This document shows, piece after piece, positions 21,647-30,915 of a DNA stretch of 64,000 nucleotides. The stretch comes from Carettochelys insculpta (taxonomy: Eukaryota; Chordata; Testudines; Carettochelyidae). Position 1 is the first letter of the stretch. Each line of letters opens with the position of its first letter. Both the position numbers and the translations under genes were made by a program. The notes under the pieces were generated by a model. The model had not been told where the DNA came from. It worked only from the letters and a program-made list of their open reading frames with translations, and did no database searches. Location: contig NC_134137.1 of assembly GCF_033958435.1 (NCBI RefSeq), positions 66,232,001 to 66,296,000 of the forward strand, read 5' to 3'.

Positions 21647-24425
21647 ATGTCGGCTGAGGGCGCGGGCACAGGCTCCGGGGCTCCCACCACCTCCGCCGCG
21701 GCGTCCTCCAGCAACCTGGCCCCGAACCCACCCCCCCACAAGGGCAGGAAGGGCCAGGGGTAAAGGAAGGGCAAGAGCCCCGCCCGGAAGGCTAAACCCC
21801 CCGCGGCGGGGACTCTCCCCCCGGCTGCAAAAGCACTCGCTGCAGCCTCCCCTTCTCCCCCTCCCCCTGCTCCCTCCACCACCCCTTGGGGCCCCGACAT
21901 CTCGGCCCCCAGGTTGTATGCCCAGGCGGCGGCCGCCGCCCTGCACCCTGCTCCTTCCGCCTCCGCCAGGACTACCATCCCCGACGGTCGCGGCCCCTTC
22001 CCCGCGCTCACCAGGAGGCACGGGGTCCGCTGCCTCCTGGTGGCTGCCTCGCCCCACGTGGAAACCTACGTGCGGGCGTTGGCACGGGTGGTGGGGTCCA
22101 CAGCCATGGTGGCGGCCTCCCGGATGTTCGGGAAGATCGTCTTCTTCCTGGCTTCGGAGGCCGCCGCCCAGGAGGCGGTGGAGAGGGGCCTGGCAGTTGG
22201 GGGCATGCACGTGCCCCTGGAGCCGCTGGAAGACCTGGGTGTGCGGGTGGTGTTCTCGTCCGTCCCCCCCTTCCTTCCCAACGCTGCCCTTCTGCCTTTC
22301 CTCACCGCCCTGGGCCGGCCTTTGACGGTCCTGAGTCCCCTCCCGCTAGGCTGTAAAGACCCCGCCCTCCGGCACGTGCTCTCATTCCGCCGGCAGGCCC
22401 GAGTCCAACTGCCGCCGGCAGCAGCACAGGGCAGGGTGGCCCAGGAGGGGACTATACTGGTGCCCTATCAAGGGGCCCAGTACCGGGTCTTCTACACCCT
22501 GGGGGAGGCCCGGTGCTTTGGGTGCCGGGCAGCGGGGCATGTCCGGAGGGATTGCCCCCTGGCCCAGCACGAAGAAGAGGAGCCTGGGACCTCCTCCGAC
22601 CCGGGGGGCGTCAGCCACGAGACCGGCGGCGCCCCAACCGCGACAGGCCCTGGGACCGCCCCTCTTCTTTTAGGCCCGGACGGATCCATCGCCGCTCGGG
22701 CGTTGGAGGGCGCCCGGCAGCATGGTGCCGGGAGAGAAGAAGCGGGCGCCAGCGCCCGAGCGGGCACAAAAGCCGGGCCCGTGGAGGAGAGGGAGCCAGG
22801 GCCGGCGGCAGGACCAAAAGAGGGCCCACCCCAGGGCGGGTCGCCCCTCTCCCTCGCCACCCCTCCTCCCTCCCTCCCTCCTTGTCGGCCCTATCCCCTG
22901 GCCCCTCCTCCTCTACTGCCCAGCCCGCCTCCTTGGAGGGCTGGGTATTGGTGGGGGGGAAAAGGAAAAAAGGGGGTGCGCGCGTCCGGCACCCCACCCC
23001 GCCGGAGGACGGGGTGGAGGTGCCACGCAAGGCACCCAAGAGATCCGCCAGCCCCACTCCACCCGCCGAACCCCCAGCTACCAACCACCTGCCGGGGGCA
23101 ACGGAGGTTGCCACCACGGCAGCCGAGGAGATTAACACCCCCTCGGCCCCGGAGCCAGAGCCAAAAGAGGCCGAGATGGCCCTCCCTGTGCCCGTGCCCT
23201 CCTCCGACACCCCTCCGGCCGCTACCCAGGCGGCTGTAATGGAGCGCCCGGAGGAGGTGGCTCCCGGCCTCGCCCTCCTCTCGCAGGAGGTCGAGGCCCT
23301 GGGCCTCACCCCGGTGGCCCTGGACATGGAAGGCCTGCTATTAGAGGCCTGTGGGCCACCTATGGACTCTCCCCCACCCCTCCCACTGTCCCCCACCCCT
23401 CCCACCAGCGATCCCTCAATTGCCACCTCCTTCTGCCCTGAGCTGTCCGAAGGGGCAACCCGTCCCTCAACTAGGGACGACCCCCCGGCGGAGGTCGGCC
23501 AGCCCCTGGACGCCCCAGGGGAATTAGGGCTCCCCTTGCCCCCCCCCTTCGTCCCCGCAACTGAAAACCCCGATACCCTCTCCCCCGACCTGCCGGTGCC
23601 TCCCGCTGAGAGTGCCGGCACCTCAACCTCTACCCTGCCATTGCCTGAGGAAGCCCCCCTCCTGGAGACCTCCTTGGCCCGTATTTCCGCCCTTGCTCCC
23701 ACCTTGGCCTCACTGCTTGCCACCCCTGCCATACTCCTTCCCGGCCAATGCCCCGCTCCAGAACCCGCAATCCCCCCCACTCTATACCCTCCCCTTCCTC
23801 CTCCCCCCCACTCCCTCCTTTCCCTCCCCCCCATGACCCCTCTCTTCCCCCACTGATCTCTACCTCCCCTGCCCCCATCCCTCCCCCTCCTTTTTACCCC
23901 TGCCCACTCATACCTGCCCCCGAGGTCGTAACCCCTCAGGAGGCCCCTCTTGCACTGCCCTCTCCCAGCACTTCTGGGGCTGCTCTCCCCCCGCCGCCCT
24001 CATCCCTCCCAAACTCAGGCCCCAGTCCCTACCCCAACCTCTTCTCTGGCCGGGGGGCCCAAAAGAACGCGAGGCCGACGGGTTCTCAAGACCCCGAGAC
24101 CTCGGCACCCCACGCGCTGGCGGGTGAGATGCACCAGTTCTTGGAGGACGTTCGCGGCTCCAAGAACAAGGTTACTCTCGCCCTCCAGCGCTGGGGAGAC
24201 TTTCACTCTGCCCTGGAGTCCGCGAGGGCCCTTCTGAGGGAGGGCAAGGGGACCGGGAAGAGGGACGCCGCGGTCTACCAACGGGCCCGTGGCTTCCGTG
24301 ACGCCCTCGTCACCTTTGGCGTGGCTCACGGCTTGCTGCGTGGCCCCACGGGAACCGCCGGCGCTCCCTCTGGCGAGGATCCTCCCCAGCCCTCCAAATG
24401 GCGCCATTCATCCTTGCCACACTAA
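21647..24425 (+). pseudogene. Tx1-type ORF1 (CCHC nucleic-acid-binding protein), broken
   Basis: I place the start at ATG 21647, which sits in GCCGCCATGT, a strong vertebrate initiation context, in frame with the conserved core. Lesions: an in-frame TAA at 21761-21763, a frameshift within the CTCC-type repeat at about 22862-22885, and a second frameshift in C-rich DNA around 23770-23850. The CCHC zinc knuckle is CFGCRAAGHVRRDC (about 22513-22554), spacing C-x2-C-x4-H-x4-C. Upstream is a charged, RNA-binding-like domain (VETYVRALARVVGS). Downstream is a long Pro/Ser-rich linker and a conserved C-terminal domain with ALAGEMHQFLEDVRGSKNK and LQRWGDFHSALESARALLRE. An intact version would be about 925 residues and would coat the element RNA. 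Confidence 0.75.
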
Positions 24426-27400
24426 ATGTCAGGGGCTGCGGGTCGGGTCTCTGCAGGTGCCGAGTGCTCTCCTTCCTCCGAGAGGGCGGGTACTCGGTCA
24501 CCTTTCTACAGGAGACCCACACTACTCCGGCCGCCGAAGCCAAGTGGCGGCTGGAGTGGGGAGACGGGGTCCACTTTAGTCATCTCTCGGCCCAGCGGGC
24601 CGGGGTAGCGACCCTGTTCTCCCCAGACCTGCAGCCCGAGGTGCTGGGGAGCGTCGAGGTCGTGCCGGGCCGCCTGCTGTATCTCCGGGTGCGGGTGGAG
24701 GGGCTGCCTCTTCACCTTGTCAACATCTACGCCCCGACACTCGGCCCGGAGAGAACCCCCTTCTTCCGGCAGGCGGCGGCCTTCCTCGACACCATCGATC
24801 CTCGCGAGTGCCTGGTCCTCGGCGGGGATTTCAACTGCACCCTCGAGGAGCGGGACCGCACGGGGACCGAGAAGTGCCAGGCCGCTGCGGACGTCCTCAG
24901 GGAGCTCATTAACCGTCGCTCCCTGGTGGACGTCTGGCGCAGCCACTACCTGGAGGAGGACGCCGGTTTCACCTACGTCCGGGAGGTGGGCCATAAATCT
25001 GCACACTCCCGGTTGGACCGCATTTACATCTCGCGGCACCATCTCTCCCAGGCCCACGCCTCCAGCGTATGGCCGGCCCCCTTCTCGGACCACCATCTGG
25101 TGGCCGTGAAGGCTTCCCTCTCGCCGGGGAAGCGGGGGTCGGCCTACTGGCATTTTAACAACAGCCTGCTGGAGGACGTGGGCTTCGTGGCGTCCTTCCG
25201 GGAGTTCTGGCTGGCCTGGCGCGAGCAGTGGCACGCCTTTCCCTCAGCACGGCGGTGGTGGGACCTGGGAAAGGTGCGCGCGCGGCTCTTCTGCTGCGAC
25301 TATACTCGGGGGGCCAGCCGGCGGCGGGATGCGTTGATAGGGCAGCTGGAACGGGAGGTCCTTGAGCTGGAGAGGCGTCTAGTCGCCAGCCCTGGAGATC
25401 CATCCCTCTGCGGCACGTACCAGGAGAAGCGGGACAAGCTCAGGACCCTCGACGCCCATCGGGCACAGGGGGCCTTGGTGAGGTCGCGAATCCAACTCCT
25501 CCGGGAGATGGACCGCGGCTCCCGCTTCTTCTACGCCCTGGAGAAAAAGAGGGGCGCCCAAAAACATATCCTCTGCCTTCTGGCGGAGGATGGCACCCCT
25601 CTTAAAGATCCGGTGGAGATGTGCGAGAGGGCTCGCGCCTTCTACGCCGCCCTTTTCTCCCCGGATCCGACCGACGCCGACGCCCGCAGGGCGCTCTGGG
25701 ACCAACTCCCGTCGGTCAGCACGGGCGACCGGGACCGGCTGGAGCTTCCTCTCACTCTGGCCGAGCTCTCGGAAGCCCTCCGTCTCATGCCCACCAATAA
25801 ATCCCCGGGCATGGACGGGCTGACCGTGGAGTTTTACCGCGTGTTTTGGGACGTCCTCGGCCCAGACCTGCTCGGCGTCTGGGCCGAGGCCCTGCAAAGC
25901 GGGGTGCTCCCCCTCTCGTGCAGGCGTGCAGTCCTCAGCCTGCTACCCAAGAAGGGGGACCCCCGCGACCTCAAGAACTGGAGTTCCATCTCGCTCCTCA
26001 GCACGGACTACAAGATCATTGCCAAAGCCATCTCCCGTCGCTTGGGGTCTGTGCTGCAGGACGTGGTCCACCCCGACCAGACCTACACCGTCCCGGGCCG
26101 CACCATCTTGCAGAATTTGTCCCTGGTCCGGGATCTCTTAGAGCTTGGGTGTAGGGACGGCCTGTCGTTCGCCCTCCTGTCCCTGGACCAGGAGAAGGCG
26201 TTCGACAGGGTGGACCACGAGTATCTCCTGGGCACCCTGCAGGCCTTCGGCTTCAGACCCCGCTTCGTCGGGTTTCTCCGGGTGCTGTACGCTGCCTTGG
26301 AGTGCATGGTCAAGCTCAACTGGACCCTGACCGCTCCGGTCAGCTTCGGACGGGGAGTACGACAAGGCTGCCCGCTCTCAGGACAGCTGTACGCCCTGGC
26401 CATCGAGCCCTTCCTCTGCCTCCTTCGGCGAAGGTTGACGGGGTTGGCGCTTCCAGAGGCAGGGCTGCGGCTAGTCCTGTCGGCGTATGCCGACAACATG
26501 CTCCTCGTGGTCCAGGACCCGGGAGACCTGGCACATCTGGAGGCCTGCCAAGCTATCTACTTGGCAGCCTCCTCCGCCCGGGTCAACTGGGTCAAGAGCT
26601 CTGGCCTGGTGGTCGGGACCGGATGGCAGACGAGCCGCCTCCCACCCGCGCTTCAGGCCATCCGGTGGAGCACGGGTCCGCTGCTCTATCTAGGCGTCTT
26701 TCTCTCCGCCACGCATCCCTCTCCACCGGAAAACTGGCAAGGCCTAGAGAGCAGGGTCGCTGAGCGGTTGCGGAGGTGGACAGGGCTACTCCAGTGTCTC
26801 TCCCTCCGAGGGAGAGCGCTGGTGCTGAACCAACTAGTCCTGTCTATGCTCTGGCACCGCCTCAGCACCCTGGTCCCACCCCCCGGGTTCCTGGACCAGC
26901 TCCAGAGGTTAATCCTGGAGTTCTTCTGGCCAGGACTGCACTGGGTCCCTGCAGGGGTACTACATCTCCCCCCGGAGGAGGGGGGACAGGGCCTGACCTG
27001 CACACGCACTCAGGTCCATGTCTTCCGCCTCCGGGCCCTGCAGAGGCTTCTCAACACCAACAGTGCAGATAGTCCGGCGTGGAGCATGCTGGCGCACGCT
27101 TTCCTCCACCATTACCGAGGGCTCCGATGCGACCGGCAGCTCCTCTATTTATCCTGCAGAGACCGTCCGCGAGGCCTCTCGGAGCTGCCGGCCTTCTACC
27201 AGGACCTCCTCCGCACTTGGCGGCTGCTAACAGCCTCTAGGTCCTTAGGGGCCACCGTGGGAGAAGACCTCCTCGCGGAGCCCCTGCTACACAACCCCCA
27301 CCTTCGTGTGCAGGCGGCGGAGTCTCGCACGGTGCACCGGAGGCTGGTCCTAGGTGGAATCACCAGGGTTGGAGACCTCCTGGACTACGAGCGGGGGGAC

Positions 27401-28201
27401 TGGATGGAGGCCCCGGCGCTCGCCCGGTGCATGGGGCTCTCCGACCTACGCTCCCCCCGTCTCGTACTCCAGGAGGTGAAGGCTGCCCTGCCCTCCACCG
27501 CTCACAGTTACCTCGGCCGGGTCCTGCGAGAGGGTGCACCCCGCCCCCCTCCCACTCCTAGCCCTCCAGACCTCTTCGTGGGCCCCCGGCTTCGCGATCC
27601 TGCCCGCCCCCCTCCCCCCCATCACCTCAGCCGGCTGCACACTTTCCAGCCGGTCCCCTTCCGAACCACGCCTCGACACCTTCTGTACGCGCTCGTGCTT
27701 CACACGCTCCACTTCCCCACCCTCGTGTCCCGCCCCGATCACAAATGGCGGGACCTCTTGCCGTCATCGGAGGGTGGGGAGCCCCGGTGGGCCGGCCTCT
27801 ACTCCACCTTGGTCCCGCGGCCCGCCGGGGACATCAGCTGGAGAATCCTCCACGGAGCGGTGAGCACGGGCGTGTACCTGGCACGGTTCACCCCCATCCC
27901 AGACACCTGTACCTTTTGTGGCACGAGGGAGAACCTGGCGCACATCTACATCGAGTGCGCCAGGCTGCAGCCCCTCTTCCGGCTCCTCCAGAACCTCCTC
28001 TTGAGGTTCTGGCTGCACTTCTCCCCACACCTTCTCATCCTCTCACACCCTATCCGTGGCCCCACAAAGTCGCGGGACCTCCTCGTCAGCCTCCTCCTGG
28101 CCACGGCCAAAATGGCCATTTACAAAACCAGGGAGAGGAGGCTGGCAGGGGGGGCGACCTGCAACTGTGGGGCCTCCTTCCGTTCCTCCCTCCACTCATG
28201 A
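24398..28201 (+). CDS. Tx1-type ORF2: endonuclease-reverse transcriptase, 1267 codons, catalytic site mutated
   Basis: The frame is open throughout. The N-terminal apurinic-type endonuclease shows LNVRG (residues 9-13), FLQETH (36-41, E39), GGDFN (142-146), SRLDRIYIS and SDHH (230-233), all the expected catalytic positions. The reverse transcriptase follows with LPKKGDPRDLKNW, LSLDQEKAFDRVDHEYL and GVRQGCPLSGQLYALAIEP. The catalytic block is SAYADNM (residues 695-701) where YADD is expected: D700 is N (codon 26495-26497 AAC). Also unusual is NWSSISLL in place of the usual NWRPISLL. Near the C-terminus is CTFCGTRENLAHIYIEC, the Cys/His motif of the L1 group. The TGA at 28199-28201 is probably premature: the frame continues for 40 sensible codons (IRAEFLWAA...) to TGA 28322-28324. 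ORF2 starts 28 bp inside ORF1. The endonuclease might work, but reverse transcription should not. Confidence 0.85.
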   Translation: MAPFILATLNVRGCGSGLCRCRVLSFLREGGYSVTFLQETHTTPAAEAKWRLEWGDGVHFSHLSAQRAGVATLFSPDLQPEVLGSVEVVPGRLLYLRVRVEGLPLHLVNIYAPTLGPERTPFFRQAAAFLDTIDPRECLVLGGDFNCTLEERDRTGTEKCQAAADVLRELINRRSLVDVWRSHYLEEDAGFTYVREVGHKSAHSRLDRIYISRHHLSQAHASSVWPAPFSDHHLVAVKASLSPGKRGSAYWHFNNSLLEDVGFVASFREFWLAWREQWHAFPSARRWWDLGKVRARLFCCDYTRGASRRRDALIGQLEREVLELERRLVASPGDPSLCGTYQEKRDKLRTLDAHRAQGALVRSRIQLLREMDRGSRFFYALEKKRGAQKHILCLLAEDGTPLKDPVEMCERARAFYAALFSPDPTDADARRALWDQLPSVSTGDRDRLELPLTLAELSEALRLMPTNKSPGMDGLTVEFYRVFWDVLGPDLLGVWAEALQSGVLPLSCRRAVLSLLPKKGDPRDLKNWSSISLLSTDYKIIAKAISRRLGSVLQDVVHPDQTYTVPGRTILQNLSLVRDLLELGCRDGLSFALLSLDQEKAFDRVDHEYLLGTLQAFGFRPRFVGFLRVLYAALECMVKLNWTLTAPVSFGRGVRQGCPLSGQLYALAIEPFLCLLRRRLTGLALPEAGLRLVLSAYADNMLLVVQDPGDLAHLEACQAIYLAASSARVNWVKSSGLVVGTGWQTSRLPPALQAIRWSTGPLLYLGVFLSATHPSPPENWQGLESRVAERLRRWTGLLQCLSLRGRALVLNQLVLSMLWHRLSTLVPPPGFLDQLQRLILEFFWPGLHWVPAGVLHLPPEEGGQGLTCTRTQVHVFRLRALQRLLNTNSADSPAWSMLAHAFLHHYRGLRCDRQLLYLSCRDRPRGLSELPAFYQDLLRTWRLLTASRSLGATVGEDLLAEPLLHNPHLRVQAAESRTVHRRLVLGGITRVGDLLDYERGDWMEAPALARCMGLSDLRSPRLVLQEVKAALPSTAHSYLGRVLREGAPRPPPTPSPPDLFVGPRLRDPARPPPPHHLSRLHTFQPVPFRTTPRHLLYALVLHTLHFPTLVSRPDHKWRDLLPSSEGGEPRWAGLYSTLVPRPAGDISWRILHGAVSTGVYLARFTPIPDTCTFCGTRENLAHIYIECARLQPLFRLLQNLLLRFWLHFSPHLLILSHPIRGPTKSRDLLVSLLLATAKMAIYKTRERRLAGGATCNCGASFRSSLHS

Positions 28202-28324
28202 ATCCGAGCAGAGTTCCTCTGGGCGGCGTCCACCAACTCCCTGGACGCCTTTGAGGAACGGTGGGCGCTGTCCAGGGTCCTCTGCTCGGTGTCCCCCTCT
28301 GGCTCCCTCATTTTAAACCTTTGA
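28202..28324 (+). pseudogene. Read-through C-terminal extension of Tx1 ORF2
   Basis: In the same frame as ORF2, directly after the TGA at 28199-28201, the text reads IRAEFLWAASTNSLDAFEER and on to SLILNL before TGA 28322-28324. It keeps protein-like composition, which suggests the first TGA replaced an arginine CGA. Confidence 0.65.
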
Positions 28325-28397
28325 CCCTCACTCCCGCTCCTGGTTTTTCTTTCGTTGTCCCCCATATTTACTTGGAACCGGGCTGTTTTTAATGGGT

Positions 28398-28451
28398 CCC
28401 CTCTCATCGTGAGAGGGGCCTTGTAGCCGTGGGCAGGCTATGCCTGCCCAC
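28398..28451 (+). other. Two perfect hairpins in the Tx1 3' region
   Basis: Hairpin 1: CCCCTCTCA (28398-28406), loop TCG, TGAGAGGGG (28410-28418). Hairpin 2: GTGGGCAGGC (28429-28438), loop TAT, GCCTGCCCAC (28442-28451). In LINEs, 3' stem-loops can be recognised by the element's own reverse transcriptase. That role here is inference. Confidence 0.75.
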
Positions 28452-28984
28452 TCCCCCGGCATCCAATATGTACATAAATAAGTAGGTTACTATAGAATTG
28501 GTACCAGCATTGCCTTTGGTTTGAGGTGAGAGATACCAATTGATCTGGAGTAAGACAGTGGTTTCTTGGGAATGGTAGCAACCTGAGTATTTTGTGAATT
28601 TTAATGTATGTGACCATTCATCACTGAGTCCACCTTGCCTGCATAGTGAGATAGATTTGAGCATCCATGATTCAAGGGTAAGACTGTTACAGTGCTTCAA
28701 GAATTCATGTTTATTACTGGGTTGGTGAAATCTAATTACAGAACATCTGGGGGTTTCTTCCCTTCTTTCTGATAGTCTGCCCTGAAGCTGACATTCACAT
28801 CATGAACCTGACTCCAGACAGTATAATCCCATACATAGGTTATGCAAGAATATTAATGATCAGTGAGTGACTAGCTTTAAATGTCACATGACACCTTTTA
28901 GAGAGGGGTTATAACAATAGTGAGTTGGTACACTGAGCTCGTCAGGCCTACTAAACCTCACTGCTAAATACCAAGGAGCCTCTT

Positions 28985-29085
28985 GCCTTCTAGCGTATCA
29001 TTATCATCATCAGCAACCATGAGCTCGGCGCCCATTGGTCTTCTACCATAGGGATGATCTTCTTGTCACAGTCACAATTCTTTTT
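28985..29085 (-). mobile_element. RTE-type LINE 3' end fragment
   Basis: On the minus strand the text CCAATGGGCGCCGAGCTCAT, then GGTTGCTGATGATGATAATG, closely matches the 3' end of the RTE copy at 11450-14595 (GGCGCTGAGCTCACGGTT, then ATTATGATGATGAGG). Only the tail is present, as expected of strong 5' truncation. Confidence 0.6.
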
Positions 29086-29249
29086 GTTTAAAGAAAAATG
29101 GGAAATAACCTCATTAGGAGAGTAGGCAGGCTCAAATCTGAAAGAAAGTATCTAATACTAATTACGAAATGAAGAGGTAAACCTACTAAACTGACATCTA
29201 TTATGCATTCTTAACTATGGAGTCTAGCCCACCTTGCATGTCTAAAGAC

Positions 29250-29420
29250 TTCAGATGAATCTATGAGGCACAACTGTGATCTTCATTTTGCAGATGTAAA
29301 TCTGAGATACAAGAAGTTATAACTTGCCCATTAGCACATCGCAAATCACTAGCACAGGCAGCAATTAATCCCAGGAATTCTGATCTCTCCTCCAAGTCCT
29401 GTGTTAAGCTGCTTGTGGAT
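29250..29420 (+). repeat. MIR remnant
   Basis: CATTTTGCAGATGTAAATCT, AACTTGCCCATTAGCACA and AATTAATCCCAGGAATTCTG follow the MIR order: core, AGGTCAC-type motif, then AACCCAGG-type motif. Diverged. Confidence 0.6.
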
Positions 29421-30411
29421 AGATTACAACCACTCTTACAAAAATGGATTTGCATACTATTATAGATTTTAAGAGGGATAACAAGTGTTATCTTCGGATG
29501 TTAAAAAAACAAAGAAAAGGAAGATTTTTGCCAAATTCAGTTCCCAGATACAACACCACAGCTTCCTGAGAATCAATGAGATTGTAACTGAATTTAAAAC
29601 ATGGCTCAGCATTTGAGATGCATTCATGGGGCAACTTCTGTTCCCAATCACACAGCTGTGTTTCAGGAATAACTACAGTGAGATCTGGGAGCAGCCACAG
29701 GCTCATAATTTCTGTATCTATCTGTTCTGTTTCTGTGGGTGCTGCTTTGTTGTTAAAAACAGCTGAGGCCAGGAATGAAACAAACAGCATCAGTATATAG
29801 TAAATATAGTATATACTTTTACTGAGATTTTTAAACATAGACATAAATTAGGAAACTCTGGACAGCCTCCTCTCTGTACAATCTCGTCACTGTTGGGGTA
29901 ACAGCCTTCCCCTATGCCCTTCCTGCCATTCCTGTTCTTCGTCAAGCCTTCATCTAATTCCACTTTTTAACTTGTCATGTTTCAGCTACACACCATTTAA
30001 TTTCTCTGTCTTCCTCTTAGCGGCTGCGTCTACACTACAAAGTTACTTCAAAGTTAAAATTCAAAGTTAACTTTGAAGAAAGGGGCTACTTCAAAGTAGC
30101 CTGCAGAGCATCTACACACATTTTTCTTTACTTCAAAGCAAGGGAAGCTAATTTCAAAGTCACTACTCCATTCCCAGGAATGGAGTAGTGCCTTACTTTG
30201 AAGTTTAACTTCAAAGTAGAGTGTGTGTAGACATTCTGCACTCACTACTTAGAAGTAAGGAGTCTGCCAAGGAGGCAGCTCCCCCTGCACCTCCCCGGAG
30301 GACAGAGACAGTCTGCCAAGCCCTGATAGGGCTCTATGGTCCCTGTCAGCTGCCTTAAAGAAGGCAGCTCCCTGGCAACCCCAGGCAGGAAGCTGACACT
30401 GTGCCACAAGC

Positions 30412-30915
30412 ATGGGCAGCATGAGCTCTCCCTCAGACTGCCCCTGCATGAAGCATCAGCCAGCCTCCGCAGTCTGTGGCCACCATGGCAGTAGGTCAGG
30501 ACCCCACTGTCCCCCCCGCACCCCAGGATCCCCAGACGAGGAATTTGAAGGCACACAGTGCCCAGTCAAGAGCCGTGCCAGGAGGGAACACTCCTGGTCC
30601 CAGGCGGAGCTGAAGGACCTCCTAGCCCTGTGCGGGGAGGAGGAGATCCTTTGGCAAACCAGTGCCTGCCAACGCAACACCGAGGCCAGCGTGCGGACAA
30701 AGGTCAATGAACTCAGACTGGTGTATGTCAAGGCCCACAATGCTGCCAGCTTATCAAGGGCACCACCTGTGCACTGCCCCCATTACAGAGATCTGCACAG
30801 GTTCTTGGGACCAAGGGAGGTGGCCACCCAGGAGCATGCAGTTGACAAGGAGGCGGGACCCTCTGGCACCACCAGTGCCCCCCCGCACAGGGACTGGCCC
30901 ACAGAGACTGGGTGA
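30412..30915 (+). CDS. Harbinger Myb/SANT-like DNA-binding protein, probably damaged
   Basis: The open frame contains a trihelix-type Myb/SANT domain at about residues 60-135: HSWSQAELKDLLALCGEEEI, then RNTEASVRTKVNELRLVYVKA and HCPHYRDLHRFLG. In Harbinger elements this protein partners the nuclease, brings it to the nucleus and binds the transposon ends. The natural start may be ATG 30485, which lies in GGCCACCATGG, but it is in another frame; a length change in the C7 run (30511-30517) would join it to the domain. A possible downstream exon begins after an acceptor-like CTCTCCACAG at 31300 or so. Function of this copy is doubtful. Confidence 0.7.
   Translation: MGSMSSPSDCPCMKHQPASAVCGHHGSRSGPHCPPRTPGSPDEEFEGTQCPVKSRARREHSWSQAELKDLLALCGEEEILWQTSACQRNTEASVRTKVNELRLVYVKAHNAASLSRAPPVHCPHYRDLHRFLGPREVATQEHAVDKEAGPSGTTSAPPHRDWPTETG

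Larger units (their letters stand above)
21270..28452 (+). mobile_element. Tx1-type (L1 group) LINE, nearly full length
   Basis: Two long GC-rich ORFs follow a C-rich leader: ORF1 with a CCHC knuckle, and ORF2 with endonuclease, reverse transcriptase and a C-terminal Cys/His motif. They are followed by a short 3' region with two perfect hairpins and no long poly(A). ORF1 and ORF2 overlap by 28 bp. This arrangement fits the Tx1 branch of L1-like elements, known from fish, amphibians and reptiles. The 5' edge is a guess near 21270. GC content is far above the flanks, which sets the element apart from its neighbourhood. Confidence 0.75.
28453..30018. other. Non-coding DNA with two old repeats
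   Basis: Apart from the RTE 3' fragment and the MIR listed separately, no gene was seen. Confidence 0.5.

Noticed and set aside
21508..23834. Long minus-strand frames antisense to Tx1 ORF1
   Set aside because: They mirror the high GC and proline-rich coding of ORF1 and show no domains.
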